Origin: Spiroplasma phoeniceum P40
GTDB taxonomy: Bacteria > Bacillota_I > Bacilli_A > Mycoplasmatales > Mycoplasmataceae
Length of the DNA: 64,000 bases
Reading direction: 5' to 3'
Assembly (NCBI RefSeq): GCF_003339775.1
Contig: NZ_CP031088.1
Coordinates: forward strand, 186,001 to 250,000
Positions 10,363-19,852 of this stretch are shown here, one piece after another. A program made the position numbers and the translations under genes. Position 1 is the first letter of the stretch; each line of letters opens with the position of its first letter. The notes under the pieces were generated by a model. That model searched no databases, had not been told where the DNA came from, and saw only the letters and a list, made by a program, of their open reading frames with translations.

Positions 10363-10389
10363 AAGAATAAATTATTCCGCGTAATTTAT

Positions 10390-10460
10390 TAGCGGATAAT
10401 TTATTCAGTAGTGTTTTTAATGGAGCGAAGCGACAACGAGCGGAGCGAGTTTGCAAATTT
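10390..10460 (+). promoter_or_regulatory. Conserved viral intergenic hairpin and GC-rich island
   Basis: The stem GAATAAATTATTCCGC with GCGGATAATTTATTC is followed by a GC-rich run (GGAGCGAAGCGACAACGAGC) far from the base composition around it. The same two elements stand in copies B (14765-14860), C (45355-45430) and D+ (49075-49150). A packaging signal or single-strand origin would fit a filamentous phage, but this is inferred. Confidence 0.5.
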
Positions 10461-10492
10461 CAATTTTTTAGTTTTTAGAAAGGAGATGTATT

Positions 10493-10642
10493 ATGCCAAC
10501 TTGATTAACGACAATATTTAGTGTTGTTATTATATTAGGGATTTTTGCTTGAATTGGTTTATCAATTTATCAAAAAATTAAACAAATTCGAGGAAAGAAA
10601 AAAGAAAAAAAAGAAATTGAAAGAAAGGAGAGTAATAAATAA
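10493..10642 (+). CDS. Plectrovirus single-pass membrane protein, 49 aa (copy A)
   Basis: [20 protein letters not shown] then [21 protein letters not shown]: one membrane helix and a very basic tail. Trp are TGA. AAGGAGAT precedes the start. Its stop overlaps the next ATG as TAATG. The eight-A run near the end is in frame here; copies B (9 A) and D+ (7 A) have slipped. Likely a minor virion or assembly protein by size and topology. Confidence 0.75.
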
Positions 10643-11193
10643 TGTTAGGTAGTTTGTTACAGATGGACGCTAAATATTTTGTACCAAGTAAATTTCCAGT
10701 TGATAAAAAGTATTATGTTTATGATTTTATTGATGAAAAAACAAGATTAGCATTAGGATATGTTTATGATAAATTAAGTACTGATAATGCTATTGATGCT
10801 GTTAAAAAAGCAATTAGTGATTCTAAAAATATATTTGGTATTATAATAACACGAATAACACGGATTAGAACTGATAACGGTTCTGAATTTATTAATAATT
10901 ATCGTAATAATCAAAAAATTAGTGTTAAAAAGACTAATTTTACTCAATTTTTAACAGATAAAAATATTTTGCATCAAACAACACCAGTTCGCTCTCCACA
11001 GTCAAACGGTAAGATTGAAAGATTTCATCAAAATTATACTAAATTATTTGTATTTGAAGAAAAAATATTAAATGCAGTTAGTTTACAGAATAAATTAAAT
11101 GATTATTATTATTTTTATAATTTTGAAAGAGTACATAAGTCTTTAAATTTTCAGACACCATTTAATTTTTTGAATAGTTTAAGTTTAATTTAA
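10642..11193 (+). CDS. Plectrovirus DDE transposase, C-terminal half fused to a coat start (copy A)
   Basis: 183 residues. MLG comes from the coat gene start; from SLLQMDAKYF on it matches the C-terminal half of the 364-residue transposase in copy C. The catalytic triad is present: QMDAKY, RTDNGSEF and NGKIERFHQ, with the rve-type ending NFERVHKSLNFQTPF. The N-terminal DNA-binding half is lost, so it is probably unable to transpose alone. A 9-bp in-frame duplication adds an extra ITR before the second Asp compared with copy C. Confidence 0.8.
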   Translation: MLGSLLQMDAKYFVPSKFPVDKKYYVYDFIDEKTRLALGYVYDKLSTDNAIDAVKKAISDSKNIFGIIITRITRIRTDNGSEFINNYRNNQKISVKKTNFTQFLTDKNILHQTTPVRSPQSNGKIERFHQNYTKLFVFEEKILNAVSLQNKLNDYYYFYNFERVHKSLNFQTPFNFLNSLSLI

Positions 11194-11229
11194 TAATTTT
11201 AAATTATTAAGTTTTTGTGTTTAAACTAA

Positions 11230-11335
11230 ATAAGTTTATTATATTTTAATTAATTAATAATATGTAAATTAACTCATAAAATATGTTATTAAAATAATAA
11301 AATATGTATTTATTAATTAAAATTTAATAAATTAT
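11230..11335. repeat. MITE-like AT-rich inverted-repeat insert in copy A
   Basis: About 106 bp present in copies A and C but missing from copies E and F at the same point after the transposase. Its ends form a near-perfect inverted repeat of about 25 bp (TTTATTATATTTTAATTAAT versus the reverse of its right end). Confidence 0.45.
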
Positions 11336-11451
11336 TTTTTAGTGTGTTTAATTTTATATTTTTTATTTATTTTATGATATTTTTTTATTATAAATAAATA
11401 TTTTTATTATTTTTGTTATTTTCTTGTAATCTTTAAAATGTGTGTGGTATA

Positions 11452-11763
11452 CTACATATTACTATTCTGATAAACATTTTTACCAACATTAATACCTTTT
11501 CGTACAGTTGACGAATATACTTGCGAAACACCATTATTAACTGTTGAACCTAAATTATTATATTGTGTTGATGTCCCGTGAATTGCATAAATCGATAACT
11601 TAATAACCATAAAAAAGATTAAAAAATAAGCAATTGACGTATTTGTCATCGGTAATTTTGTATTTCAAATTACATCAAAAATAAACAAAAATATATCAAA
11701 AACAAAACTAAAAATCTTGTCTCAATTACTATTATTATTATTTTCAACTAATAAATTAATCAT
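11452..11763 (-). pseudogene. Truncated plectrovirus membrane protein (copy B)
   Basis: Begins [19 protein letters not shown] and matches the 125-residue gene of copy C up to [11 protein letters not shown]. Copy A's terminal repeat then cuts it and supplies an accidental TAG. Two membrane helices remain; the basic C-terminal tail is gone. Confidence 0.8.
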
Positions 11764-12769
11764 CTTTACTATTTCCTTTCTCTTTTTTAGGTTTTAAATT
11801 CTTTTTCAAAATATCAATATCAAATAATTCCAATCGTTCTTTAACGCTTAATTTTGTGATTTCTGACCAATAATATTCTTTTTTATTAACAATTTCATCA
11901 TTTTTTAAATCACGCACAAACTTTAACCATTGACTATCATACTTATTAGCGAATTCAAGGGGAATAATTATTTTAAAAAACCGAATTCCTAACCCAACAT
12001 CCGACTTATGTTTTACTCTTTTACCTTCTGCTGTTCGTTCTACTGATTTTGTTTTTCAAATTTCATAATTCGTTATATCTTGAAAAATTCCCATTCGCAT
12101 AATAAAGAAACGATTAAAAAAATTAAATCCTTTTTTAGCAACGGGTTTTTTCAATAAAATTGGAATAATAATTCCACTTGCTAACTGGCGAATATTATTT
12201 CAAATCATACCCTCACGCTGAACAGTAAACAACGCACGATGTCCAAAATGTCTCGCTAAAACAATTCACGGTATTTTACCACTATGAACTTTTTTCTCAT
12301 CGTGAGGACTAGTTCCATCAATATACAAATAACTTTCATCAAATAAAATAACACTATCATCGGGTGGGACTAGTTTTGTTCGATCGGTAAAATCTAAATT
12401 TTTAAATGTTAAAACTTTAACTTTATCATCTTCTAACGGATAATTACTATAAATTTCATCTGTCAATAATTTCATAGTTTGCGACAAATAAGTTAAAAGT
12501 AATGTTTTACCAGTTCCTAACTTACCAATAATTACCGATAACGGATTATCTCAAACAAAATTCACTAACCGAAAAGCATTTAACTGATAAAAAATATTTT
12601 TTCACAATCATCACACAAAATATACACATTGCAAAGCAAATAATATTCAAAATACTAAACCAACACAATACAAAGAAATTATCCAAAGTAATAAATCAAT
12701 TAAACTAAACAAAAGCATTGAACCACTAATATAACAACAATTTTTAAAGAAAAATATAAATTTTTTCAT
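11756..12769 (-). CDS. Zot/pI-like phage morphogenesis ATPase, 337 aa (copy B)
   Basis: Two hydrophobic helices at the N terminus (SGSMLLFSLIDLLLW, VGLVFWILFALQC), then Walker A IIGKLGTGKTLLL near residue 95 and Walker B SVILFDESYLY near residue 160. Filamentous phages use such a membrane ATPase (pI/Zot) for virion extrusion. The C-terminal third is basic and charged. The frame is intact and uses TGA for Trp. The stop overlaps the next gene start by 8 nt. Confidence 0.85.
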
Positions 12770-12972
12770 TATTTAAAATACCCAACTATTTTAAAAACCA
12801 TTCACAAGAAAAACCAAGTTAAAAACAAAATCACAATTCAAACACCAACCATTAAAGTTAAATATTCATTTTGCGTTAAATTCCACATTGTAATACTTTC
12901 AACATTCGTTTTATCTATAAACAAAAAGACATGAATAAAAAACTCTTTTAATTTAATTCAATCATTTTGCAT
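12769..12972 (-). CDS. Plectrovirus small membrane protein, 67 aa (copy B)
   Basis: MQNDWIKLKEFFIH... with two hydrophobic stretches (FFIHVFLFID, LMVGVWIVILFLTWFFLW). The stop overlaps the Zot-like ATG (TAATG). Likely a minor coat or assembly component by position before the pI-like gene. Confidence 0.75.
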
Positions 12973-12974
12973 AT

Positions 12975-13124
12975 TTAAAAACTCCACATTTTTTGAATAA
13001 GTTTAAAAAACATTCCAAAAAACAAAACAATAAATAACACAAACGATATAACATATAAAAACTCAGGGGCATTTGCACCAATAATATAACTAACAAATTG
13101 AACTCAATAATCATATAAACTCAT
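12975..13124 (-). CDS. Plectrovirus small membrane protein, 49 aa (copy B)
   Basis: MSLYDYWVQFVSYIIGANAP then FLYVISFVLFIVLFFGMFF: one long membrane helix and a short basic end. It begins right after the TAA of the 149-residue gene. Small hydrophobic phage protein, probably a minor virion protein. Confidence 0.75.
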
Positions 13125-13574
13125 TTAATTTAAACTTTCTAAATCATTAATTAATTCTTGTTCTTTTTCAACACTTCAATTTGTTAAATTATTATTGTTA
13201 TTATTTGCTTTTACTTTTTTAGGTTCACTTAAAAATAAAGCTTTTTTCATTTTAGTAAAATAATTTTGTTTATATTGATTATATAAATTGATTAATTCTG
13301 TTCCAGTTAAATATTTTCAAATATTTCGCTTTAAATTTTCATCATATTTTACAATAGGGTAAGAATTATCATAAATAAAACCGATTGCTACTTGTTCCGA
13401 ATGTTTTTCACTCGAATAAATAAACTTATTACTCAACCAAAAAACAATATGGCGATTATGATTAGGCAAATTTATAAAACTTGCTTTATCTGTCTTAAAA
13501 GGGATAAATTCCTTACTAATAAAATAATTTTCTATATTCTGATTTTTCTTAACAAAATTACTCAATTTTATCAT
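13125..13574 (-). CDS. Plectrovirus 149-aa cytoplasmic protein (copy B)
   Basis: [20 protein letters not shown]..., soluble, no membrane helix, with a Lys/Asn-rich C terminus ([11 protein letters not shown]). The only fully intact copies in the window are here and in D-; copy C has a 2-bp insertion and D+ an internal deletion. Its position between two membrane-protein genes suggests a DNA-binding or replication-linked protein, but no motif proves this. Confidence 0.7.
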
Positions 13575-13920
13575 CTCCTCGTCTTACTGGTCTTAACATT
13601 GTGCCTTTTCCTAATACTCCATTATTAATAATTTCTAACGGTAATAATTGCTTCTTAAATACTGTAACTCTAAATTCCTTAACTTGTATTATATGACCTA
13701 TAATCAATAATGATAAAAAGGAAACAGAAGCTATTAAACAGAAAAAGGAAATTAAAATATAAATAATATCTCCTACATTTAAAGACCAAATTATAACAAC
13801 AATAGAAAAACCAGAACAAATGAAAATTAAAAAATAACAAAAACCAAAACACAAATTGAAAAAAATAAAATCTCTCTTTATTTTTTTATATTCCTTAGTT
13901 GTTTTAAATTTCATATCCAT
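13558..13920 (-). CDS. Plectrovirus two-helix membrane protein, 120 aa (copy B)
   Basis: [18 protein letters not shown], then two to three hydrophobic helices ([38 protein letters not shown]) and a basic end. AGGAG lies 8 nt upstream of the first ATG. It overlaps the next gene by 17 nt. It is the first gene after the repeat region, and intact here; D+ and D- share a nonsense codon. Confidence 0.75.
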   Translation of the reverse strand: MDMKFKTTKEYKKIKRDFIFFNLCFGFCYFLIFICSGFSIVVIIWSLNVGDIIYILISFFCLIASVSFLSLLIIGHIIQVKEFRVTVFKKQLLPLEIINNGVLGKGTMLRPVRRGDDKIE

Positions 13921-13924
13921 AATA

Positions 13925-14115
13925 TAATCTCCTAACTAAATATTTGTTTAATAAACAATGTTATAAATAATGTTTATATAATGTTTTTTAATTGTAATAA
14001 ACACTGATTATTAACAATGTTATATATAATGCTAATATATTGTTTATTTAATGTTTAATAAACACTGTTAATAAACATTGTTAATAAACATTGTTAATAA
14101 ACATTGTTAAATATA
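13925..14115. repeat. Iteron-like viral repeat region (copy B)
   Basis: Repeated words built on AATAAACATTGTT and TTGTTTATTAAACA, some direct and some inverted, fill about 190 bp upstream of the 120-residue gene. Three tandem ATTGTTAATAAAC units stand at 14070-14108. Such repeats often bind a replication or repressor protein. The same region is in C (44585-44745), D+ (49750-49912) and a truncated form in D-. Confidence 0.6.
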
Positions 14116-14328
14116 AAAATAATAAAAATTGGCACACTGAAAATAACTATTAAGAACTTTAATAGTAAATATAATAAGTTCATTTTTCTATTTAATAAAT
14201 TCATTTTTTACAAATGTGATACCATCTATTTTTTGATTATCATGAATGGTATCACCAATTAAAACAATTATTTCACTAAAACTTCCTAGTGTGCCTTAAC
14301 TAAGATATATAATCGATTATAATAAATA
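14116..14328. other. Viral noncoding stretch with long inverted repeat (copy B)
   Basis: GGCACACT near 14131 and AGTGTGCC near 14287 form the ends of a large fold. Compared with copy C, about 57 bp are extra here, including GATACCAT...ATGGTATC. No coding frame is seen. This may be part of the viral origin or a transcription end between the coat gene and the downstream genes. Confidence 0.4.
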
Positions 14329-14581
14329 TTAAAATCCTTTAACCATAACACGGAAAAAGTTTAAGATTTTAATAATACAAAATATAGCAAATGGAATTAA
14401 TATAATTCACGCTTCACCTAAGAAAACCATTATCTCAGGTAAAATATTTGTTATACCTTCTTTAACTTTTCATAATGCACTAGTCAAACCCTTTCAAATC
14501 CCAGTCATACCCTCAGTCATAGTTTTAGGTGTAGGTGCTGTTAAAAAAATTAAACGCTGTTGTTAAATACATACCTAGCAT
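14329..14581 (-). pseudogene. Major coat protein, frameshifted (copy B)
   Basis: Starts [12 protein letters not shown] and then runs out of frame because a T run is longer and bases are missing around the second Thr-rich stretch. The rest (TPTPKTM...GEAWIILIPFAIFC...FFRVMVKGF) is in another frame and matches the 85-residue coat of copy C. Confidence 0.8.
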
Positions 14582-14731
14582 TATTTATTACTCTCCTTTC
14601 TTTCAATTTCTTTTTTTTTCTTTTTTCTTTCCTCGAATTTGTTTAATTTTTTGATAAATTGATAAACCAATTCAAACAAAAATCCCTAATATAATAACAA
14701 CACTAAATATTGTCGTTAATAAAGTTGGCAT
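14581..14731 (-). pseudogene. 49-aa membrane protein, A-run frameshift (copy B)
   Basis: Same gene as 10493-10642 but the A run near the 3' end has nine A instead of eight. The frame therefore changes and the stop/start overlap with the coat gene is lost. Confidence 0.75.
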
Positions 14732-14862
14732 ATTACATCTCCTTTCTAAAAACTAAAAAATTGAAATTTGCAAACTCGCTCCGCTCGTTGTCGCTTCGCT
14801 CCATTAAAAACACTACTGAATAAATTATTCCGCTAATAAATTACGCGGAATAATTTATTCTT

Positions 14863-14973
14863 TTACTTTTTAATTTCAATATCTTTTGCAATCTTATTAA
14901 CAGTATTAATAACATTATCTTTACCATAATTTTTCACTAGCGACTGCAAAATAAAATATTGCTTTGTTTGCAT
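14863..14973 (-). CDS. Plectrovirus small basic protein, 36 aa (copy B)
   Basis: Intact version of the first viral gene (MQTKQYFILQSLVKNYG), one or two substitutions from copy A. GAGGAG lies upstream. Unknown role. Confidence 0.6.
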   Translation of the reverse strand: MQTKQYFILQSLVKNYGKDNVINTVNKIAKDIEIKK

Positions 14974-15061
14974 AATTTCAACTCCTCAATTAAAAATATT
15001 AAAAAAATTTACTTTCCAAAACTGTAAAAACCAAAAATACAAAATGTATGTGGTTTCTACA

Positions 15062-15076
15062 ATTTTCAATAAAAAA
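15062..15076. repeat. 15-bp target duplication, right side of viral block 1
   Basis: Exact repeat of 10148-10162 (ATTTTCAATAAAAAA), directly after the CTACA end of copy B. Confidence 0.8.
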
Positions 15077-15108
15077 GGTTATTATTTTCTATAAATCATA
15101 ACCTTTTA
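15072..15108 (-). terminator. Terminator of the MOLPALP operon
   Basis: Leftward: AAAAGGTTAT, a loop of about 15 nt, AATAACCTTTT and a T tract. The viral block was inserted at its far side, so the operon's end is undamaged. Confidence 0.7.
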
Positions 15109-15114
15109 GCATCT

Positions 15115-17088
15115 TTAATTCATTATAATTTTACTAATAAAATACTTATTATTATGTAATTCAACAGTAATTGTAATAGTTTTACCATTAATTTGATATT
15201 CAAAAACATTATCCATTGGTTGTGCTAGAACAGTAACATCTATTTTAGCAATAGTCTTTTGCATTTCTTGTAAAATAACATTTTGACTTTTATTAAAATC
15301 AGTAAGATATTTTGTTAAAGTTGTAAAAACACCATTGATTCCTTTGATGTTTTCTAAAATATGATTTAAATAAAATAAGGGACTATTGTCAATAATTCTC
15401 TTATCTTTAAATCCTAATATTTCTAAAAAACGATCTGGGTTTAATAAGGCATCACGTAAAAGTCATGACTGATTCGTAGTTGGTGTTAAAAACTGGTCAA
15501 ATAGATGATAAACATCTTTTGCATCAATAAATGCTGGTTCAGTTATTGCTGCGGTTATTTCTTTACAAACTTCAAAAATACTTTTATGTTTAATAAAATT
15601 AGTTAATTCGTTATTTGGTAATCAATTTTGTAATGGTTCTGTAAAAACCATTTTTAAATTTTTAATTTTTGAAACAGATGAATTTGGTAATAACATTGTC
15701 AAAATATCACCTAAGATATCACCGTGATATAATTCCAAGAATAAATCATTAACCGCATTTGGATTATCAATAATTTTGGTGATAATTGGTTTTAAATTTT
15801 CTGGTAAGTTCTTTTCAACTAATGATTTTTTTAAAAAAGTAACCATATCATTTAATGTTTCACCAGCCGCGATTGTATTAATTAAATCTCATACTAAATT
15901 TCCTGTATAACCTTTTGTTCCAAATAAATCAAGGGGTTGATAAATATTAATGATAACTTTACCAAAAGCGGATAACCCAGCTGGTGTTAAATCTTCTGTT
16001 ACTAAAAAGGGAAGATTTTTTCAAAGCGTCGGACTAATTTGATGATGTTCAGAACTTTGCAATAAAATGGCCATTAATGTTCGTAATCCCTTCCCGGTTG
16101 AATCTCCTAATAATTGTGATAAATTCCGCATAATTTGTTGTAAATCTATTTTTGAATCAAGTTTATAAGAAGCCGAGCGAACTCTGACAATATCATTTCA
16201 TGTCACATCTTGATTTGCATCAAATTGTTGTAAATAATTTAGGACAATGCGACTAAACCGAATGACTTCACTAATTGCTGTCAAATTATTAATTAGATTA
16301 AATTTAAAATTAATTTTTTGTTGCATTATTTCGACAATTGTTGTTCCAAAGGTCTTTAACGCTGTTATATAGTTGTCTGCTGTTGCTTGTAAATTTGTTT
16401 TATTTTTATAGTCAAATCGTTCTGACTTCCCTGTTAATTCATTGACAGCATTAACAAGACCAATCATTCCCGATGTCAAGGATTCTTGATAAGTTATTCC
16501 TTGGTAAATTGAATCATCAAAAGCATTACGGAAAGAAATTAATGTTTCTTGGTCAAGAATATCACTTGCAAATTTTAAAATCGTTGGTGATAAGAACTCA
16601 TTTAATAAATGACCGTTTGCAATTAATGTTAATAAACCATGTAATCCTTCTTTAGTAAGAATATTAAAAATTTGTGAACCTCATTGAGCAACATTTAAAA
16701 TCATTTTATTTGCTTGTTCTGGTTTAAAAGAATTGGTTAAGTTTAAATTTGTTTTTAAATCGCTTTTTAAATAAGCATTCCCATAATATCGACTAAATAA
16801 TTCAGCATAGCGATTATATTCTTGGAAGTTTTCCTGTTTGGCTGGTTGTGTTGGTAAGTCTTTTAAATACATTGGTTGAGCAAACTGATACATTAAATAA
16901 TTAAAATCATATTTATGTTGATCACTAATGTAAGCCATTTTGGCAACTTGACTATTTAAGGCATCTAAACTTGCTTGATAATGGCGTAATGGTTGAGCAT
17001 TACTTTTAGGATTAAGACACCCAATCGTTGGGGCAACTGAAGTTGTTAGTAATGTCAAGCTCCCTAAATACGCTAATAACTTTTTCAT
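15115..17088 (-). CDS. MOLPALP-type surface lipoprotein, 657 aa
   Basis: The signal peptide MKKLLAYLGSLTLLTTSVAP ends in a lipobox with Cys at residue 24 (TIGC). The mature protein is a long, mostly helical ectodomain with TGA-coded Trp at five or more points. The start MKKLL, size, and pattern of Asn/Leu-rich helices with weak periodic repeats fit the Mollicutes paralogous lipoprotein family; no enzyme motif is seen. Its ribosome site AAGGAGTG lies inside the end of the SGNH gene, only 1 nt separates stop and start, and the two are surely co-translated. Confidence 0.8.
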
Positions 17089-17089
17089 G

Positions 17090-18217
17090 TTAAGTTCACT
17101 CCTTTACAGTTTGATAATAATGTTCCATTGCTAACTGATGAACTTCTCTTGTTGGATGAACAATGTCAAAAAAGAAATAATCATCAACATTAGCATTGGA
17201 TGGTAAGGCTGGATTACGTTGCGCATTTAACTTTTCTTCTTCAATAATTTTCATAAAATCTAAATTTAAATTATTAAAATTAACTGTTACATTGCTCTGC
17301 GGATGACGCGTTTTAAATTCTGTCATTAAAACAGGCAAATTATCATATAGTCCTCAATTTCGAATTGCATTATTGTAATAGCTATTTGCTAACTCAATCA
17401 TTTTTGTTACACGGGAATGAAATTCGGTTGCTATATTATTTGCACGTTTTTTTAAATTCTCATCCGAATCTTGGCTATTGCTATTATAACGTGGAATTAT
17501 ACTGACATTTGGTGCATCAGAAAATAATATTTTTCGAACCCCATTATTTAATAAGGTAAATAATGCTACTTTAATTCGTTCAACACTTTGTTGCATCATT
17601 GCTAACTCCACCTGTGGATCTGTTGTATCAATAATTTGAAACAAATCATTGCCCCCTATTTCAAATAAAACTAAGTCTGTAGAACGCAACTTGTGCTGGC
17701 TAACTAATGCTTGAGCTTGTTTTTCAATTGTAACACGATTTAATAATACCCCTACTGTTCCTGCCACATCTGCAGCAGTTGCCCCAGCAATTGCATAATT
17801 GCGTCCAAAATCACTATCAAGATCATTTGGAATTCCTGGTTTAATTTCATCAAAACCAAGTTTATCATTTAATAAAACAGCTGCTGTATTTCCATTTGTT
17901 AAACTGCCATTTTGATAATTTTCTAAATCACTTGGATCATCAGTTCCAATTTTAATATCTAATTTAAAACTATTTTTTATTAGTTTTTCAATTCCATGCG
18001 AATCACTTAAACTATCCCCTAAAATATAATAATTTGTAAATTGTAAATTACTTTTTGCATCATCAATTGCTTTTGATTTATCAATATCTTTTCCAATTAA
18101 TAATAACGAATCATCAGGATTGAGATGTCAGCCTTGTTCAATCGCACAACTCGTAACAATAATAGTACTCCCTGTTGTTACATTCAAAACAGCAAGTAAA
18201 GTAAAAAATCTTTTCAT
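17090..18217 (-). CDS. SGNH/GDSL-type esterase lipoprotein, 375 aa
   Basis: Lipoprotein signal MKRFFTLLAVLNVTTG with lipobox IVTSC. Block I GDSLSDSHG carries the nucleophile Ser, block III EIGGNDLFQ carries Gly and Asn of the oxyanion hole, and block V FFDIVHPTREVHQLAM carries the Asp and His. The order and spacing are those of SGNH hydrolases, so a secreted ester-cleaving enzyme (lipase, phospholipase-like or glycan esterase) anchored on the cell surface is expected. In code 4 the frame reads two codons past a TGA to TAA at 17090. Second gene of a three-gene operon. Confidence 0.92.
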
Positions 18218-18233
18218 ATTTTTTTCTCCTTTG

Positions 18234-19142
18234 TTAATTCTTTTTTCTAATAATGATAATAATAATTGGTCCAATGCTAAGTAATAAAAATTGTCACATT
18301 AAAATAAAAACAGTTCCTGCTCTTGTTGCATCTAATGCACTAACAAAATTTGGGTGATATAAATCATCCACAATAATTGGCGCAATAATATCTTGTGGTG
18401 TTAAAGCCGAATTAACAAAAACACTTTCACCCCCCATTGCTGTCATAACATAAGCAAGATTTTTTAATTGCATATTTAAAAATCAAACTTTATTATTAAC
18501 AAGATAGGTTCCAATTGATTTGTTGACAACTAACCCATTGATATCAGGTCCACCATTATCAACCATTTGATTATAATCTTCTTGATTATTAATTGTTTTT
18601 TGGATTAATGCATGCTCTTTTAACCCTGCACTAAACATTTGTTGAATCCCACCACTTTTAAACATTCATTGAGTGCCAGTATTAACATACCCATACGAAT
18701 GAAATTTAACGGCAACTGTTTTATTAAATTCAATTAAATCAAGCCCAACATCATATAAATCAATATTTTCGTGCTTTTTGATGGTTGGCCCCCAGTGATT
18801 ATAAAATCATGTCTCGGAAAACTGTAAATACTCCTGTTTGATTGTTTCATTTTCATCTGGTTTTTCATAAAAATTTAACGATGATAAAATATCAGCTTCA
18901 TATGATGATTTTAAAACAGTATTAGTTAGCGTTTCATAAATTTTAATCTTACTATTTATTACAAACTTTCCCTGTGGAAATGCTCGTTGAATTTGATTTT
19001 TTAAACTATTAATAAATTTTAAAGATTCTAATCCCATTCCAGGCAGGGTTAACCCAATTCCTAGAATTAAAAAAATACTAAGAAATCCGCTTAAAATTCC
19101 TAGTCAAATAAACTTTATTTTCTTTGAAAGATTTTTTAACAT
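18234..19142 (-). CDS. Bitopic membrane protein with a large ectodomain, 302 aa
   Basis: MLKNLSKKIKFIWLGI leads into an N-terminal helix (ILSGFLSIFLILGIGL) and the protein ends with a second helix (GTVFILMWQFLLLSIGPIIIIII) and RKKN. About 230 residues between lie outside. No enzyme motif is seen. Many TGA Trp. GAAGGA precedes the start and a perfect TATAAT is near 19215. It is the first gene of the operon with the SGNH esterase and MOLPALP lipoprotein, suggesting a shared cell-surface job. Confidence 0.75.
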
Positions 19143-19257
19143 TATATTTTTTCCTTCTAATTGATAATTATTTTAAAACTATTAAATTATTTCCATTGAA
19201 CCCAGTTAATTATATTATAACGAAATAATTGCCAAAAAAAGAAAAAATTTTAAAATT

Positions 19258-19765
19258 CTATTTTGTTAATTTAACTCCTTTATTAAAATAACCCATTGCA
19301 ACGCCGACTAAAGCACATGATATGGTATCAAAACAAACTGAAGTTATTGTTGTTCATCATGAAGTATATTCATTAAAGAAAGTTAAAAACAATGTGACAA
19401 AACTAATAATTCCAAAAATTAAACCAATAATCCCAAAGATAAAACTTCAAAAATCACAATAAAATGAATAACGTTCACATTTTAAAACTTATGGTTTATC
19501 ATTTCGTGTTTCATTTTTTGTTCTATTATATAATTTTAATCCTAAATAATAAGCAACCATCGCACTTAAAAACACTTAAACTATCACAACAAATGGTTGT
19601 TGCTGTTAAAGCAAACGATTGAGCATCACGAATATTAGCATCAAGACTTCAAAATAGTTCTAACGCTAAAACACTTAGAATTCCAAAAGTAACTCCTAAG
19701 AAACCAAAACTAAAACTTAAAATATCTGCTCATATAATTGAATTTTTTAATCGATATAACATCAT
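19258..19765 (-). pseudogene. Decayed four-helix membrane protein with internal duplication
   Basis: The first half (MMLYRLKNSIIWADILSFSF) and second half (ERYSFYCDFWSFIFGIIGLI) resemble each other: each has two helices ending in a conserved cluster (TICCDSLSAMVAYYLG; SVCFDTISCALVGVAMGYF). A frameshift near 19575 and an in-frame TAA near 19490 separate them, so the gene is dead. The paired halves suggest an old tandem duplication. I do not recognise the family. Confidence 0.6.
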
Positions 19766-19852
19766 AATCCTCACATATTTTATGTCTAATTTTCTAACAC
19801 TAAAAGTAATTATACGCTTTTTTTTAAAAAAAGCAACCCTATTAAATTAGGC

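Larger units (their letters stand above)
10163..11458 (+). mobile_element. Plectrovirus copy A: internally deleted SpV1-like element
   Basis: Starts TGTAGTATACCACACACA and ends with its reverse complement at 11437-11458, so it has 22-bp perfect terminal inverted repeats. Between them are only the first two small viral genes, then a jump to the C-terminal half of the transposase. The deletion joins ATGTTAGGT, the coat-gene start, to the transposase at GTTTGTTACAG. Compared with copy C about 6.7 kb is missing. It resembles a nonautonomous derivative that keeps both ends. Confidence 0.85.
11459..15061 (-). mobile_element. Plectrovirus copy B, 3'-truncated
   Basis: Runs leftward from the terminal repeat at 15061 (CTACA) through the small genes, coat, repeat region and Zot-like gene, and is broken at 11459 by the end of copy A. 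The adsorption and transposase genes are missing. Inactivating indels occur in the coat gene and the 49-residue membrane gene. Confidence 0.85.

Noticed and set aside
10424-10456. Perfect hairpin in the GC-rich viral island
   Set aside because: GGAGCGAAGCGACAACGAGC consists mainly of direct repeats; no strong self-complement was found, so only a conserved island is claimed.
13925-14115. CRISPR array
   Set aside because: Repeats are AT-rich, irregular in spacing and partly inverted, with no unique spacers and no cas gene.
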